Origin: Pasteurellaceae bacterium 15-036681
GTDB taxonomy: Bacteria > Pseudomonadota > Gammaproteobacteria > Enterobacterales > Pasteurellaceae
Direction: 5' to 3'
NCBI GenBank assembly: GCA_002002485.1
Contig: MQVI01000015.1
Coordinates: 1-55,353, forward strand
DNA: 55,353 bases
The notes under the pieces were generated by a model, which saw nothing but the letters and a program-made list of their open reading frames with translations, did not search any database and was not told the origin of the DNA. The position numbers and the translations under genes are program-made. Numbering within the stretch: position 1 is the stretch's first letter; the number at the start of each line of letters is the position of its first letter. Shown one piece after another: positions 8,410 through 18,855 of the stretch.

Positions 8410-8536
8410 AGAGACCTGTATTATTGTTATGATTCAGTTAATATTGTAACTGACAAATCAAAATCTACAATAGCGAATTTGGTTAACAGTTGCTATACTT
8501 CGCAAGATTTTTTGAATATACAACAAAGGATTTTAA

Positions 8537-9277
8537 ATGCAGATTAAATTTTTTGGTCTATTACAAGATAGTTGGAACTTTATTCGTAACCAACTTCAAT
8601 TTACCTTATTTGGTGTTGGCTTATTAGTCTTACTTCAAATTGGGGCTCTCTTTTTATTGCAAAATTTGGTAGTACTTCCTCTAGAGCCGAATGCTCGAGA
8701 TATTGGGGCTGAAGTGGAGGTTTCCTCGTTGTTACCAAGTATATTGCTCGCCATGATCAATGTGTTTGTTAATGCGGTATTGATTTTAAATATCAAGTCA
8801 ATTAACAATGGTAACTATCGTAATTTTTTCCAAAATATTGTACCCGCATTGAGTGTTTTGCCTGCAATGTTGTTATTTATGATGTTAATGTTTTTTCCTA
8901 TCGCATTTGCATTTGTTGGCACTATGACAGCAGGAACCAACGGTGGAATGTCTTCATTAATCATGCTACCAGTATTAATTACAGGCGTTCTGGTACTTAT
9001 CAAATTAAGTATCATTAGCTATGTTTATTTGACAGAAGAACCACGTAAAAGTGTGATGGAAACATTGAAGTTCACTTGGGGGATCAGCCGTGGGAAAGGT
9101 AATATGCTACTACTCTATTTTGCAGTTAGTTATGTTGCACCATTTATTCTCAGTGGATTTATCGGTGGTTTAGGAACCATTGTTTCAGTTATTATTGGAT
9201 CTTTTATTAACTTTTTTATTACGATTTTTGGTTTCCGTTTCTACCAAGTTTTTCGTACGATTCCTGCAAAATTATAG
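8537..9277 (+). CDS. yciC: YciC family inner-membrane protein (UPF0259)
   Basis: 246 aa polytopic membrane protein with about six hydrophobic segments (first at about 20-45, last near 205-240) and the family's start, a Trp-x2-Ile/Val-Arg segment before the first membrane helix. The function is not established. It begins a yciC-yciB-yciA-yciI series, the same set that is found near each other in enterobacteria. yciB follows after 8 bp, so they are very likely one transcript. An AAAGGA ribosome-binding site precedes the ATG. Confidence 0.88.
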   Translation: MQIKFFGLLQDSWNFIRNQLQFTLFGVGLLVLLQIGALFLLQNLVVLPLEPNARDIGAEVEVSSLLPSILLAMINVFVNAVLILNIKSINNGNYRNFFQNIVPALSVLPAMLLFMMLMFFPIAFAFVGTMTAGTNGGMSSLIMLPVLITGVLVLIKLSIISYVYLTEEPRKSVMETLKFTWGISRGKGNMLLLYFAVSYVAPFILSGFIGGLGTIVSVIIGSFINFFITIFGFRFYQVFRTIPAKL

Positions 9278-9285
9278 GATACCAT

Positions 9286-9843
9286 ATGAAACAACTACTT
9301 GAATTTATCCCTCTGATTCTCTTCTTTATTGTTTATAAAAACTATGGTGTACAAGAAGGGGCAATTGTGTTGGTTGTTGCAACAATTGTACAATTAGTCG
9401 CATTGAAAACAATCTATAAGAAAATTGAAAAATCGCAATGGATTATGGGCATTGCGGTGGTCTTTTTTGGCCTGTTAACGGCATTTTTTAATGATTTAGC
9501 TTTCCTAAAATGGAAGGTGACCATTGTAAATGCTCTATTTGCAGGCGCATTGCTTATCAGTCAATTCGTCTTTAAGAAACCTCTCGTTCAAATGTTAATT
9601 GGCAAAGAGCTTGAATTACCACAAGCTGTATGGGAGAAGCTTAACTTAGGTTGGGCAGTTTTCTTCCTATTCTGTATGTCAGTAAATATTGTTATCAGCG
9701 AATTTTTCTCAGATGATGCGTGGACCAATTTCAAAGTATTCGGCTTAACAGGCTTAAGCCTTGTTGCTGTTGTGGGTACTGGATTTTTTTTATATCCATA
9801 TTTAAAAGATTTAGATAAAGGTGAAAATAATGGAACAAAATAA
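9286..9843 (+). CDS. yciB: Inner-membrane septation protein YciB
   Basis: 185 aa, with about five membrane segments and the highly conserved N-terminus [17 protein letters not shown]. YciB (formerly IspA) was implicated in septation in Shigella, and in E. coli it contacts elongation and division proteins and affects envelope integrity. Start and length fit the family. Its 3' end overlaps yciA by 14 bp, which suggests translational coupling. Confidence 0.94.
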   Translation: MKQLLEFIPLILFFIVYKNYGVQEGAIVLVVATIVQLVALKTIYKKIEKSQWIMGIAVVFFGLLTAFFNDLAFLKWKVTIVNALFAGALLISQFVFKKPLVQMLIGKELELPQAVWEKLNLGWAVFFLFCMSVNIVISEFFSDDAWTNFKVFGLTGLSLVAVVGTGFFLYPYLKDLDKGENNGTK

Positions 9844-10270
9844 TGAAAGACAGCCAGGTGGTAGCTTAATTTTACGTACGTTAGCGATGCCATCGGATAC
9901 CAACGCCAATGGTGATATTTTTGGTGGATGGATTATGTCGCAAATGGATATGGGCGGTGCAATCTTAGCAAAAGAATTAGCTAAAGGTCGTGTTGTTACC
10001 GTTAGCGTAGATCAAATGAGCTTTTTACGCCCAGTAAAAGTGGGGGATGTGGTTTGCTGTTATGGTAAATGCATTCGCGTAGGCCGTTCATCTATGCAAG
10101 TTAAAGTTGAAGTATGGGTGAAAAAAGTATACGAGGGGTTACGTGATCGCCATTGCGTTACTGAAGCCGTATTTACCTTTGTGGCCATTGATAAAGAGGG
10201 CAAACCTCGTCCAATTCCACGTGAAGATAATCCAGATCTTGAACTCGCTTTAGCACAAATCGAATCATAA
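9830..10270 (+). CDS. yciA: Acyl-CoA thioester hydrolase YciA
   Basis: Hotdog-fold thioesterase, 146 aa, very close to H. influenzae YciA. It hydrolyses a broad range of acyl-CoAs. The conserved [20 protein letters not shown] stretch and QMDMGG, whose Asp40 is the presumed catalytic residue, lie in residues 15-44. I chose the ATG at 9830 (MEQNNERQ) over the in-frame GTG at 9821 because AAAGGTG is well placed as ribosome-binding site for the ATG. It overlaps yciB by 14 bp. Confidence 0.94.
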   Translation: MEQNNERQPGGSLILRTLAMPSDTNANGDIFGGWIMSQMDMGGAILAKELAKGRVVTVSVDQMSFLRPVKVGDVVCCYGKCIRVGRSSMQVKVEVWVKKVYEGLRDRHCVTEAVFTFVAIDKEGKPRPIPREDNPDLELALAQIES

Positions 10271-10304
10271 AATGACAATATAAAACAGTAAGAGGAAACA
10301 GACT

Positions 10305-10601
10305 ATGTATTACGTTATTTTTGCTCAAGACAACCCCGGTACTTTAGCGCAACGCCTAGAAGTGCGTGAGAAACATTTAGCGCGTTTAAAACAGCTACAA
10401 GCAGAAGGTCGTTTATTCACAGCGGGTCCAAATCCTGCAATTGATGATGAGAATCCTGGCGAAGCAGGTTTTACTGGCTCGACTGTGATTGCGGAATTTC
10501 CATCTCTTGAAGATGCAAAAGTATGGGCAAGTGAAGACCCTTATGTTGAAGCGGGTGTTTATGGCGATGTTATCGTAAAACCGTTTAAAAAAGTGTTTTA
10601 A
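10305..10601 (+). CDS. yciI: YciI family protein
   Basis: 98 aa single-domain protein of the YciI/YCII family (ferredoxin-like fold, dimeric in the known H. influenzae structure). The conserved [17 protein letters not shown] and [11 protein letters not shown] segments are present. The biochemical role is not known. It is 34 bp after yciA with AGAGGAAA as ribosome-binding site and ends the yciCBA-yciI group, as shown by the terminator that follows. Confidence 0.92.
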   Translation: MYYVIFAQDNPGTLAQRLEVREKHLARLKQLQAEGRLFTAGPNPAIDDENPGEAGFTGSTVIAEFPSLEDAKVWASEDPYVEAGVYGDVIVKPFKKVF

Positions 10602-10610
10602 TCTCCCCTT

Positions 10611-10635
10611 AACCTAGCACGGCTTGTGCTAGGTT
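10611..10635 (+). terminator. Terminator after yciI
   Basis: Perfect 10-bp stem AACCTAGCAC / GTGCTAGGTT with a 5-nt loop, followed by ATTTATTTTA. It ends the yci operon before the glnE leader. Confidence 0.75.
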
Positions 10636-10645
10636 ATTTATTTTA

Positions 10646-10713
10646 GTCGCGCTGCGACCGGTTTTGAGCGATGAAGTCGCTCAGCTAAGAAACTCCATAC
10701 GGCTCGTATGGGG
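10646..10713 (+). other. Three consecutive hairpins in the glnE leader
   Basis: GTCGC/GCGAC (10646-10658, 3-nt loop), GAGCGA/TCGCTC (10666-10682, 5-nt loop) and CCATAC/GTATGG (10695-10711, extendable with a G-T pair) follow one another within 68 bp, ending 23 bp before the glnE ATG. Protein coding is unlikely. It may be a structured 5' leader or a small repeat element; no known riboswitch pattern was recognised. Confidence 0.5.
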
Positions 10714-10736
10714 TGTGACTTGAAGGTGATACGCCT

Positions 10737-13598
10737 ATGCTCATCCAACTCTTTTCCCAATCCGAACAAAAACTTCGTGAGCTGATTGCTCAACATCACC
10801 TTTCTGCCGATTTGCAAAATTCTGCGCAAATCTCACCGCTTGTCAAAGCGATTGCCCTTTCTGATTTTGTCTATCAACAACTGCAAAAACAGCCTGAGCT
10901 ATTAGCGCAATGGTTAAGCAAAACGCCAACGATAGATGATTGTGCCGATTATTCTGAACGCCTACAAGCGGTGCTTGGTACCGTCACAGATGAGTCGCAA
11001 TTACAGCGTGAGTTACGTTTATTTCGTCATCGCGAAATGGCGAGTTTAAGCCTAATTCAATCTAACCACTTTGCTACAACCCAACAGGTGTTTGAATGCT
11101 TGTCAGATTTAGCTGAAGCCTTGATTTTAGGTGCGCGTGATTGGTTATTTAGCAAAATGTGCCAAGAATATGGCACACCAATGAATGAGTTGGGTGAGCA
11201 ACAAGAATTGCTGATTTTAGGCATGGGAAAACTGGGTGGGCGAGAGCTGAATTTCTCATCGGATATTGACTTGATTTTTGCTTATCCTGATCGCGGTGAA
11301 ACAGTTGGTGCACATAAGCCAATGGAAAACAGTAAGTTTTTTACGCGTTTAGGGCAGCGTTTAATTCGCGCCTTAGACGAAATCACCTTAGATGGCTTTG
11401 TATATCGCACTGATATGCGCTTGCGTCCTTTTGGTGACAGTGGCGCACTTGTATTAAGTTTTACTGCAATGGAAGATTACTACCAAGAGCAAGGGCGAGA
11501 TTGGGAACGTTATGCGATGATCAAAGCCAAGATCTTGGGCGAGGATCTGAGCAATATTAACCATAAATATCTCAAGCAGATGTTACGACCATTTGTTTAT
11601 CGTCGCTATTTAGACTTTAGTGCGATTCAATCTTTGCGTGAAATGAAGCAGAAGATCAGCCGAGAAGTGTTGCGTCGAGGATTAGTGGATAATATTAAAC
11701 TCGGAGCCGGCGGCATTCGTGAAGTAGAGTTTATTGTACAAACTTTCCAAATGATGCGAGGTGGGCGCGATAAGATTCTACAACAGCGCAGTTTACTTGC
11801 AGTATTGCCACAGCTTGCTCAGCTACAGCTATTAACAGAAGCTCAAATCGCAGAATTGCGTGCGGGATACTTCTTCCTACGTCATACGGAAAATGTGCTA
11901 CAAGCGATTAACGATAAACAGACGCAAACATTACCCACGGATGAACTCGATCGACTGCGTCTTGCCTATGCAAATGGTTTTGAAAATTGGCAAGACTTCA
12001 GCGCGACATTGACTCTTCACCAACAAAAAATCCGAGCCATTTTTAACGAACTGATTGGCGAAGATGAAGAAGAGGATGAAAGCGCAGAAAATCAAAAACT
12101 GGCAATGTGGAAGGATATTCTTAATTATCAAATCACAGAAGAAGAGTTGGCGAGCTGTTTAGCAGATTATGCTGTTGAACAGACAGATTATCCAGAGCTT
12201 TATCGTCAACTAGCGACCACGTTTCAAGATTGGGTAAAACGCCCAATAGGAGTACGTGGGCGCGAAGTGTTGCGCAAGCTGATGCCAAAAGTGATCGATG
12301 CCATTTTTAGTCGAACGGATTATGTGGTGTTATTGCCTCGGATCATCAATATTATTGATAAGATCACAATGCGAACGACCTATCTTGAGTTGATTTACGA
12401 AAAAGAGCAAATTTTGCCGCAATTACTGACGTTGTGTGGGCAATCAACGATGATCGCGGAACAGATCGCGACTTATCCGATGTTGCTTGATGAGCTGATT
12501 GTACAAAAAAGCCTAACAAGTGTGATCGATCTAAAAGATTATCCTCAAGCATTACAAGAATATTTAATGCGTATTCCAGAAGAGGATGAAGAGGCATTAA
12601 TTGATGGGCTACGTCAATTTAAACAGAGCCAAATTTTACGTATTGCGGCGGCGGATATTCTCAGTGTGCTACCGGTGATGAAGATCAGTGATCATCTCAC
12701 TTATCTTGCAGAGGCGATCATCGGTGCGGTGGTGAATATGGCGTGGCGACAAGTCTCACAGCGATTTGGCTCTCCTGAACATTTACAAGAGGGCGAAAAA
12801 GATTTTGTGGTGATCGGTTATGGGAAATTAGGTGGGATTGAACTTGGCTATAACTCCGATCTTGATCTGGTTTTCTTACATAATGCGCCAGAAAATAGTG
12901 AAACAATTGGCGGGCGTAAATCGATCTCTAGCCATCAATTTTATTTGAAACTGGCACAAAAAATTAATGGTATTTTTAATCTTAATACCAGTGCAGGGGT
13001 GCTTTATGAAGTGGATATGCGTTTACGCCCATCGGGTGAAGCAGGGCTACTTGTCAGTACTTTCAGCGCCTATGAAAGCTATCAGCAAAATGAAGCTTGG
13101 ACATGGGAAAGCCAAGCATTAGTTCGAGCTAGAGCGGTGTATGGTACAGCGGAACTTCGTCAAGCTTTTGAAGATATTCGTCGTTTAACCTTATCGAATA
13201 AAGCAAGCGGTCAGTTACGTCAAGATATTTGCGAAATGCGTGAAAAAATGTATCAGCATCTCAGCAAAACCCAAGAGACGCAATTTCATCTAAAAACTGA
13301 CCAAGGGGGCATTACGGATATTGAGTTTATCGCTCAATATTTGGTGCTAGCTTATTCTGGACAGTTTCCGCAGATGGCTGTTTGGTCGGACAATGTGCGA
13401 ATTTTTGATAGTGCGATGGAGTGTGGTATTCTGACCCAAGAACAGGGCGAACAGCTTAAAAATTGTTATACAAACCTACGCAATAAAATTCATCATTTGA
13501 ATTTATTGAATAAAGACAGTAGAGTAGATCGCACAGAGTTTGTGGAAGAACGCCGTTTTGTGCGAGAAATGTGGGAACGGTTTTTGGTAATTGTCTAG
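10737..13598 (+). CDS. glnE: Bifunctional glutamine synthetase adenylyltransferase/deadenylase GlnE
   Basis: 953 aa, close to the E. coli length of about 946. It adds AMP to glutamine synthetase or removes it in response to PII state and glutamine. Two nucleotidyltransferase modules are visible. The N-terminal one has GMGKLGGRELNFSSDIDL (about 162-179, metal Asp176 and Asp178). The second has GYGKLGGIELGYNSDLDL (about 693-710). By family knowledge the first removes AMP and the second adds it. The ATG at 10737 follows GAAGGTGATACGCCT. The gene is monocistronic here and carries a DNA uptake signal near its 5' end. Confidence 0.96.
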   Translation: MLIQLFSQSEQKLRELIAQHHLSADLQNSAQISPLVKAIALSDFVYQQLQKQPELLAQWLSKTPTIDDCADYSERLQAVLGTVTDESQLQRELRLFRHREMASLSLIQSNHFATTQQVFECLSDLAEALILGARDWLFSKMCQEYGTPMNELGEQQELLILGMGKLGGRELNFSSDIDLIFAYPDRGETVGAHKPMENSKFFTRLGQRLIRALDEITLDGFVYRTDMRLRPFGDSGALVLSFTAMEDYYQEQGRDWERYAMIKAKILGEDLSNINHKYLKQMLRPFVYRRYLDFSAIQSLREMKQKISREVLRRGLVDNIKLGAGGIREVEFIVQTFQMMRGGRDKILQQRSLLAVLPQLAQLQLLTEAQIAELRAGYFFLRHTENVLQAINDKQTQTLPTDELDRLRLAYANGFENWQDFSATLTLHQQKIRAIFNELIGEDEEEDESAENQKLAMWKDILNYQITEEELASCLADYAVEQTDYPELYRQLATTFQDWVKRPIGVRGREVLRKLMPKVIDAIFSRTDYVVLLPRIINIIDKITMRTTYLELIYEKEQILPQLLTLCGQSTMIAEQIATYPMLLDELIVQKSLTSVIDLKDYPQALQEYLMRIPEEDEEALIDGLRQFKQSQILRIAAADILSVLPVMKISDHLTYLAEAIIGAVVNMAWRQVSQRFGSPEHLQEGEKDFVVIGYGKLGGIELGYNSDLDLVFLHNAPENSETIGGRKSISSHQFYLKLAQKINGIFNLNTSAGVLYEVDMRLRPSGEAGLLVSTFSAYESYQQNEAWTWESQALVRARAVYGTAELRQAFEDIRRLTLSNKASGQLRQDICEMREKMYQHLSKTQETQFHLKTDQGGITDIEFIAQYLVLAYSGQFPQMAVWSDNVRIFDSAMECGILTQEQGEQLKNCYTNLRNKIHHLNLLNKDSRVDRTEFVEERRFVREMWERFLVIV
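10835..10843 (-). repeat. DNA uptake signal (Apl-type) inside glnE
   Basis: Exact ACAAGCGGT on the minus strand at codons 33-36 of glnE, with an AT-rich TTTGCAAAATT stretch about 25 bp upstream on the plus strand, as is usual for these signals. Confidence 0.85.
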
Positions 13599-13643
13599 GG
13601 CTTAACCTCGTCTGTAAGCGTATGGATAGAATAGGAAGAAAAT

Positions 13644-14024
13644 ATGAAAGCATTAAAAACATTGGTAGTGGTTTCAGTGGCATTCGCATTAACAGCTTGT
13701 GCTTTAACACCAGAACAGAAAGCCGAGCGAGAGGCTAAGCGAGTGCGAGCAGATCAAGCATTTCAGGTCAAATTAGCAAAACAGTGTGATGCGGAAACGG
13801 CAGATTTGATGTATCAACACTTTAATCCGCCACTTACAGCTCGTTCAGACAAAGCACAAAAAGAATTTGAGCAAAATTATACTGCTAAAGTTAATAATCC
13901 TGTTTTTCAAGCATGTTATAAATTAGCCTTGGAAAATTACCAAGCTCAAGAAGAAATTAACATGCTGAAAAGTCGCTATGATTATCCATGGGGATATGGT
14001 GGTTTTTGCCATATATGTTGGTAG
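13644..14024 (+). CDS. Small lipoprotein of unknown function
   Basis: 126 aa with a lipoprotein signal peptide ending in lipobox LTAC (Cys19). The mature part begins with a charged helix (about residues 24-45, AEREAKRVRADQAF) and ends in an aromatic, Cys-containing tail YPWGYGGFCHICW. A C-x2-C near the C terminus (FCHIC) could bind metal or form a disulfide, together with the cysteines at about 52 and 92. I do not recognise the family. It lies between glnE and rseB, with a ribosome-binding site GGAAGAAA before the ATG. Confidence 0.8.
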   Translation: MKALKTLVVVSVAFALTACALTPEQKAEREAKRVRADQAFQVKLAKQCDAETADLMYQHFNPPLTARSDKAQKEFEQNYTAKVNNPVFQACYKLALENYQAQEEINMLKSRYDYPWGYGGFCHICW

Positions 14025-14136
14025 GCTACTAAATCCACAATAATTTCATAAATAAACAGAAATAATTTTAGCTTTACAAGGATTTTTTGTAAAAATTTGT
14101 TACAATCTTAGCGCTTGTAGAAAAAGAATTAACATT

Positions 14137-15132
14137 ATGAAAAAACAATCAGTTAGCTCTATTATCTTATTTCTGTTCTTATCCCTGTTTTCCTTAGCCG
14201 GTTGGTCTAACCAACCTGCTCGCCCTGATACGCCTTTAGCTTATCTGAATGCTATGGTGCAAGCGCATCAAACGCAAAATTATGAACAACTATACTTATT
14301 GCAAAATGGAGAGGATATTCAGTCTTTTCGCTATCGCCATGCATCAAGGGAAAATAAACAATATGCTCAATTATTACAACTAGATAGTATCCGTGGAGAG
14401 ATTATTTTACGAGGTGATACGGTAAGTTATTTTGGTGATTTCCAGCCATTTAGTTTAGAAAGCAAGGTCATCTTAGATAATTTACCCACGGTGATGTATA
14501 CTGACTTTAATCAATTGACTGATTATAACTTTATTGATATTGGGCGAGAGAGAATTGCAGATCGTATTGCTCGGGTTATTCGTATTGTTCCTAGAGACGA
14601 TTTCCGCTATCAATATCGTGTCTGGATTGATGAGGAAAATTATTTATTACTTAAAAGTGAATTGATTGATAGAGATAATGTCGTATTAGAGGAGTTTCGT
14701 GTAATACAGAGTATTGTGGATGAACAGTTACTCTATATTATTGAACCGATCAGTTCTCTAATTTTACCGACTTTGCTCCCAACAAAAGATTTAGCAGAAA
14801 AGCAGTCAGTTCATTGGCACCCAAACTGGGTGCCGAGAGGATTTAAAGTACTGTCTTCAGGTCGACAACATTTATCTGATTCGTTGATGAATAATGAAGA
14901 TGCAGAGAGTTTGCAATATAGTGATGGATTATTTACATTTACGATTTATGTTGTTGAAAATACAACAATTCCTTTTGCTGAGCAGTTTTGGCGTAATGGT
15001 AAAATGAGCGTATACAGCCAAACCGTTGATAATAAGGATATTGTCGTGGTGGGGGAAATTCCGGTCGTAACTGCTCGCCATTTAGTACAAGATTTAGAGT
15101 TAAAATTCCGTTCTGGAGAACATAAAAAATGA
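14137..15132 (+). CDS. rseB: Sigma-E regulatory protein RseB
   Basis: 331 aa periplasmic protein with a signal peptide (hydrophobic core about 8-22). RseB/MucB binds RseA and shields it from DegS cleavage, and binds LPS or mislocalised lipoproteins. The N-terminal LolA-like domain (about 30-210) and C-terminal domain (about 215-325, with VHWHPNWVPRGFKVLSSG) are both recognisable. It overlaps rseC by 4 bp. Unlike in E. coli, rpoE and rseA are not adjacent; they lie at 48.3-49.5 kb of this window. Its transcription therefore seems independent of the rpoE promoter. A plausible TACAAT -10 box lies about 35 bp upstream. Confidence 0.92.
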   Translation: MKKQSVSSIILFLFLSLFSLAGWSNQPARPDTPLAYLNAMVQAHQTQNYEQLYLLQNGEDIQSFRYRHASRENKQYAQLLQLDSIRGEIILRGDTVSYFGDFQPFSLESKVILDNLPTVMYTDFNQLTDYNFIDIGRERIADRIARVIRIVPRDDFRYQYRVWIDEENYLLLKSELIDRDNVVLEEFRVIQSIVDEQLLYIIEPISSLILPTLLPTKDLAEKQSVHWHPNWVPRGFKVLSSGRQHLSDSLMNNEDAESLQYSDGLFTFTIYVVENTTIPFAEQFWRNGKMSVYSQTVDNKDIVVVGEIPVVTARHLVQDLELKFRSGEHKK

Positions 15133-15557
15133 TGATAGAGCAAGCTGAAGTGCTTAGCTATCAAGGTGGGATTGCGATTGTGCAGTGTCAAGCTAAAAAA
15201 GGTTGTGGCGGTTGTAGTGCGCAAGCCAGTTGCGGTACTAAATCATTATCAGCTTTGGCTGGAGAGAAACATTCTCCGCAATTTGCTGTAAAAGTGGAGC
15301 AACAGCTAAATATTGGCGATATAATTGAAATTGGGTTAGCTGAAAGTAGTTTATTGCAGAGTGTATTTTGGCTATATGTGATTCCTTTATTGACTGTGAT
15401 TGGCTCAGCGCTTATTTTTTCACAGTTTATTCAAAATGAATTATTGGTTGCAGGCGCTATTTTTATTTGTACTGCAGCTACTTTTATACTAATAAAAAGA
15501 ATTGTCGCAAAACAGAATCAGGCACAGTTTGTGCCAATTTTTTTGCGTAAGGTTTAA
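15129..15557 (+). CDS. rseC: SoxR-reducing/sigma-E regulator RseC
   Basis: 142 aa inner-membrane protein of the RseC/MucC family. A cytoplasmic N-terminal part carries four cysteines (C20, C26, C29, C35: C-x5-C-x2-C-x5-C), a candidate redox or Fe-S site. Two membrane helices follow at about 76-98 and 103-124. RseC positively influences sigma-E activity and, in E. coli, reduction of SoxR. It overlaps rseB by 4 bp (ATGA), and its stop is 12 bp before the fadD start, so rseB-rseC-fadD probably form one transcript. Confidence 0.92.
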   Translation: MMIEQAEVLSYQGGIAIVQCQAKKGCGGCSAQASCGTKSLSALAGEKHSPQFAVKVEQQLNIGDIIEIGLAESSLLQSVFWLYVIPLLTVIGSALIFSQFIQNELLVAGAIFICTAATFILIKRIVAKQNQAQFVPIFLRKV

Positions 15558-15568
15558 TGGAGATGACA

Positions 15569-17299
15569 ATGGAAAAAATTTGGTTAAACAATTACCCTGA
15601 GGGATCACCACATACGCTTGATGTGGAAAAATATGAGTCCTTAGTGGAAATGTTTGAAACAGCGGTGCGTAATCACCCTGATATCCCTGCCTATATCAAT
15701 ATGGGGCAGATATTAACCTATCGCAAATTGGAAGAACGTAGTCGCTCTTTTGCTGCTTATTTGCAAAATGAACTACGCTTAGAAAAAGGTGACCGCATCG
15801 CATTAATGATGCCAAATTTATTGCAATATCCTATTGCATTGTTTGGTGCTTTACGCGCAGGGTTAGTTGTTGTTAATGTTAACCCTCTCTACACACCTCG
15901 TGAATTAGAGCATCAACTAAATGATAGTGGCGCTAAAGCTATTGTGGTTGTCTCTAACTTTGCTTCGACTTTAGAGAAAGTCGTATTTAATACATCAGTT
16001 AAACATGTAATTTTAACTCGTATGGGGGACCAACTTTCGTTTGGTAAGCGTACGTTAGTAAACTTTGTGGTGAAATACGTTAAGAAATTGGTACCAAAGT
16101 ATAAATTACCACATGCTGTAAGTTTCCGTGAAGCATTGAGTATCGGTAAACAGCGTCAATATGTAAAGCCAACGATTAATAAAAAAGATATCGCATTTTT
16201 ACAATATACTGGCGGTACAACAGGAGTCGCAAAAGGTGCGGTACTTACTCATCGCAGCATGGTTGCGAATATTATGCAAGCTAAATGGGTAGCTCAACCG
16301 CTTGTGAATGCTTCGGGCTCTGGTGAACGTATTGCTGTGATTGCATTGCCGCTATATCATGTGTTTGCATTGACTGCGAATTGCTTGTTATTTGTTGAAT
16401 TGGGGATTACGGCATTGTTGATTACCAATCCTCGTGATATCCCTGGTTTTGTTAAAGAGCTGAAGAAATATAGAGTGATGGCAATCACAGGGGTAAATAC
16501 GCTATTCAATGCATTATTAAATAATAGTGGTCTGAAAGAAGTCGATTTCTCTCGTTTAAAACTTTCTATTGGTGGTGGTGCGGCAATTCAGCGTTCTGTT
16601 GCTGATCGTTGGGAAGCTATCACAGGTAACCATATTATTGAAGGCTATGGTATGACTGAATGTTCACCGCTGATTGCGGCGACTCGTAGTGATTCAACGG
16701 AATTTTCTGGCTCTATTGGTGTTCCAGTTCCAAATACAGATATCCGTATTGTGGATGACAATGGTAATGATGTGCCAATGGGTGAGCGTGGTGAACTTTG
16801 GGTAAAAGGTCCTCAAGTGATGGATGGTTATTGGAATCGTCCAGAAGATACTGCAGAAGTGCTTAAAGATGGTTGGATGGCAACAGGTGATATCGTTGTA
16901 TTTGGTGATGATCTGAATTTACGCATTGTAGACCGTAAGAAAGATATGATTATTGTATCGGGTTTTAATGTGTATCCAAATGAAATTGAAGAGGTTGTTT
17001 CTCTACATCCTAAAGTAAATGAAGTCGTGGTAGTCGGGATTCCAAGTGAGGCTTCTGGCGAAAGTATCAAAGTATTTGTGACTAAAAAAGATGAAAGCTT
17101 AACACGTGAAGAGCTACGTAAGCATTGTCGTCAACATTTAACTGGCTACAAAATTCCACGTGATATTGAATTCCGAGATGAATTACCGAAGAGTAATATT
17201 GGTAAGATCTTACGTCGAGTAATGCGTGATGAAGAGATTGCACGAGTGAAAGCGCAGATGGAATCAAAGACTGTTCAACATATAACAAAAGATAACTAA
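15569..17299 (+). CDS. fadD: Long-chain-fatty-acid-CoA ligase FadD
   Basis: Acyl-CoA synthetase of 576 aa from the ATG at 15569 ([12 protein letters not shown], matching the E. coli start), preceded by GGAG at 15559-15562. A longer frame starting at 15557 is less likely because it overlaps the rseC stop. The AMP-binding P-loop [12 protein letters not shown] lies near residues 212-223, and GYGMTECSP and the C-terminal [16 protein letters not shown] motif are intact. It activates exogenous fatty acids. Placement behind rseBC is unlike E. coli and could tie fatty-acid salvage to envelope-stress genes. It contains a DNA uptake signal. Confidence 0.95.
   Translation: MEKIWLNNYPEGSPHTLDVEKYESLVEMFETAVRNHPDIPAYINMGQILTYRKLEERSRSFAAYLQNELRLEKGDRIALMMPNLLQYPIALFGALRAGLVVVNVNPLYTPRELEHQLNDSGAKAIVVVSNFASTLEKVVFNTSVKHVILTRMGDQLSFGKRTLVNFVVKYVKKLVPKYKLPHAVSFREALSIGKQRQYVKPTINKKDIAFLQYTGGTTGVAKGAVLTHRSMVANIMQAKWVAQPLVNASGSGERIAVIALPLYHVFALTANCLLFVELGITALLITNPRDIPGFVKELKKYRVMAITGVNTLFNALLNNSGLKEVDFSRLKLSIGGGAAIQRSVADRWEAITGNHIIEGYGMTECSPLIAATRSDSTEFSGSIGVPVPNTDIRIVDDNGNDVPMGERGELWVKGPQVMDGYWNRPEDTAEVLKDGWMATGDIVVFGDDLNLRIVDRKKDMIIVSGFNVYPNEIEEVVSLHPKVNEVVVVGIPSEASGESIKVFVTKKDESLTREELRKHCRQHLTGYKIPRDIEFRDELPKSNIGKILRRVMRDEEIARVKAQMESKTVQHITKDN
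16297..16305 (-). repeat. DNA uptake signal (Apl-type) inside fadD
   Basis: Exact ACAAGCGGT on the minus strand, in the fadD segment coding for AQPLVNASG. Confidence 0.85.
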
Positions 17300-17301
17300 T
17301 A

Positions 17302-17336
17302 AAAATGCCGTTGAGTTTAAAATTCAACGGCATTTT
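17302..17336. terminator. Bidirectional terminator between fadD and leuB
   Basis: Perfect 13-bp stem AAAATGCCGTTGA / TCAACGGCATTTT with a 9-nt loop between convergent genes. Confidence 0.88.
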
Positions 17337-17348
17337 AGTTTTTAAAAA

Positions 17349-18434
<1,086 letters not shown>

Positions 18435-18554
18435 TTAAATAATTATTAAAAGTAAGAAAGGCTCTAATATAAAACATTTTTGTCAAAATGTGGGGGATTT
18501 TTTACAGTTAAATTTAAAGTTCAGCTAGAATATTAGAAATTTGGAGATTTTTAG

Positions 18555-18785
18555 ATGAAACGAACCGCTTGTAAGCTCATTTTTTTGCTAATTTTAGCCA
18601 GTAATCTTTCTGGTTGTGGAACGATTGTTAGTATAGCCGATAAGGATTATTCTGTGTATTCAGGTGTCATTCGTGATTTCAAGGCTATTCAGCAGGGAGG
18701 AGTTATTGGCGTGCTTGCAGTTATTGACCTGCCATTGAGCTTTGTTCTGGACACCTTGATGTTACCTGTGACATTAAGTAATTAG
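18555..18785 (+). CDS. YceK/YidQ family lipoprotein (DUF1375)
   Basis: 76 aa with signal peptide and lipobox LSGC (Cys21). The mature part GTIVSIAD...YSGVIRDF and the end PLSFVLDTLMLPVTL match the YceK/YidQ family, small outer-membrane lipoproteins of unknown role. A hydrophobic stretch near the C terminus (about 49-70) is typical. An uptake signal lies within the signal-peptide codons. It is single and convergent with ubiG, sharing a hairpin. GGAGATTTTTAG precedes the ATG. Confidence 0.85.
   Translation: MKRTACKLIFLLILASNLSGCGTIVSIADKDYSVYSGVIRDFKAIQQGGVIGVLAVIDLPLSFVLDTLMLPVTLSN
18564..18572 (-). repeat. DNA uptake signal (Apl-type) in the YceK-like lipoprotein gene
   Basis: Exact ACAAGCGGT on the minus strand. 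It encodes part of RTACKL, so the signal is accommodated by the freely varying signal peptide. Confidence 0.85.
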
Positions 18786-18804
18786 CATGCAGAGGTAGGG
18801 GGCA

Positions 18805-18855
18805 TGTAAACGCACCGTTATAATGGGTATCATTTTATTATTGGTTGCGTTTACA
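18805..18855. terminator. Long-loop inverted repeat between the YceK-like gene and ubiG
   Basis: Perfect 10-bp arms TGTAAACGCA / TGCGTTTACA separated by 31 nt. The ubiG stop codon lies inside the right arm. No clear T run follows, so this may be a weak terminator or a protein-binding site. Confidence 0.45.

Noticed and set aside
10638-10829. Minus-strand frame across the glnE leader
   Set aside because: It covers the hairpins and the glnE start, has no ribosome-binding site, and its composition is unlike local genes.
18805-18855. TGTAAACGCA arms as PurR boxes
   Set aside because: They lack the central ACGTTT palindrome and lie between gene 3' ends.
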